Below, piece after piece: positions 6,561 through 6,983 of a stretch of 6,983 nucleotides of DNA. Positions within the stretch are counted from its first letter, which is position 1; every line of letters starts with the position of its first letter. The notes beneath the pieces were generated by a model. That model ran no database searches, was not told the DNA's origin, and worked only from the letters and a program-made list of their open reading frames with translations. The stretch is from K189A clade bacterium. GTDB lineage: Bacteria > Pseudomonadota > Gammaproteobacteria > Pseudomonadales > Azotimanducaceae. Both the position numbers and the translations under genes were made by a program. Location of the stretch: the NCBI GenBank assembly GCA_007571095.1, contig RKSB01000039.1, positions 1 to 6,983 on the forward strand, given 5' to 3'.

Positions 6561-6983
6561 GTGAGTCAGTTGCCCACAGACATAGACGATCACCTGTTTT
6601 CAATAACCGAAGATCTGGTTCAGGACATGTCGCTGGCTCCTCAATCCGGCGTGGGGCTGGCAGCCAGCACAAAGGGGTTGCTTTCTTCGGATCAGATCGA
6701 CCAGCAACTGGCTTTTTTAAACGATCTGGATGTTGACTCCTATGTCGATTACTGCGTCTCTCCTGCTTCTGCCCCAAACAGGATTTCGGCTCGTCAGGTT
6801 ATTGAGCAGATAGCCAGCAGCGTTTCCGATCCTGTCGTTCAAGGCCCCTATTATTCGGCGGTCATAGAACTCGATTTCGGAGCTGAACCGAGGCAGATTG
6901 GCGTCATTGCCCAGGATCGGTCAGCACGCAATGGCGTTTGGCTGCCAGAGCACCACCTGCAGGCGACTCGGGATGTCTATGGC
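6561..6983 (+). CDS. Unidentified ORF, 3' partial (runs off the window)
   Basis: The frame of the aldolase gene reopens directly after its TAG and has no stop to the window end. GTG at 6561 (141 codons visible) is the most likely start; TTG at 6570 and ATG at 6627 are alternatives, and none has a clear Shine-Dalgarno. From the GTG the protein starts VSQLPTDIDDHLFSITEDLV and is acidic and helix-prone for about 65 residues. A more conserved-looking alpha/beta part follows, with YYSAVIELDFG, RQIGVIAQDRSARNGVWLPE and HHLQATRDVYG. There is no signal peptide or membrane segment, so it is probably cytoplasmic. I do not recognise it with confidence; the VIAQDR..NGVW..EHH stretch faintly recalls the start of acyl-CoA carboxyltransferase-type domains, which is too weak to name it. 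It lies 48 bp after the aldolase-family gene in the same direction, so the two are likely co-transcribed. Confidence 0.6.
   Translation, partial: MSQLPTDIDDHLFSITEDLVQDMSLAPQSGVGLAASTKGLLSSDQIDQQLAFLNDLDVDSYVDYCVSPASAPNRISARQVIEQIASSVSDPVVQGPYYSAVIELDFGAEPRQIGVIAQDRSARNGVWLPEHHLQATRDVYG

Noticed and set aside
1..6983. Mobile element, CRISPR array, tRNA/rRNA, phage or defence island
   Set aside because: I found no terminal inverted repeats, transposase or integrase motifs, spaced direct repeats or RNA gene signatures on either strand.

Overview
The window looks like chromosomal DNA from a gammaproteobacterium, probably a marine or environmental Pseudomonadales/Oceanospirillales-type organism. 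The grounds are a FabY-type ketoacyl-ACP synthase (the family known from Pseudomonas aeruginosa PA5174), a MoaB very close to the enterobacterial type, an outer-membrane beta-barrel protein with a C-terminal aromatic residue, and moderate GC (roughly mid-50s percent by eye). No lineage was tested by search.

Layout: (1) Positions 1-2388, + strand, hold the 3' part of a large surface protein. It has at least three complete Ig/PKD-like repeats of about 95-100 residues (plus the end of a fourth), then a short linker with a cysteine and a C-terminal autotransporter-like beta-barrel ending in Trp-Asp-Phe. The 5' end lies outside the window. (2) Positions 2389-2667 are a convergent intergenic stretch with a weak candidate bidirectional terminator. 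(3) Positions 2668-5496, - strand, hold three co-directional genes. In transcription order they are moaB (molybdenum cofactor protein), fabY (621-residue beta-ketoacyl-ACP synthase) and a 98-residue beta-rich cytoplasmic protein of unknown function with a strong ribosome binding site. Gaps of 74 and 46 bp make an operon plausible but not proven. (4) Positions 5497-5708 are a divergent control region with a perfect TATAAT hexamer reading to the right. (5) Positions 5709-6512, + strand, encode a class II aldolase/adducin-family protein. (6) From about 6561 to the window end is the 5' part of an open reading frame that I could not identify, in the same frame as the aldolase and just past its stop.

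The genes do not form an evident single pathway. fabY supplies fatty-acid chain initiation, moaB belongs to molybdopterin metabolism, the aldolase-family protein has no assigned substrate, and the surface protein is likely an adhesin or other surface-exposed filament. I see no mobile element, CRISPR array, tRNA, rRNA or defence system. The least explained items are the small beta-rich protein behind fabY, the unidentified ORF at the right edge, and the architecture of the surface protein.
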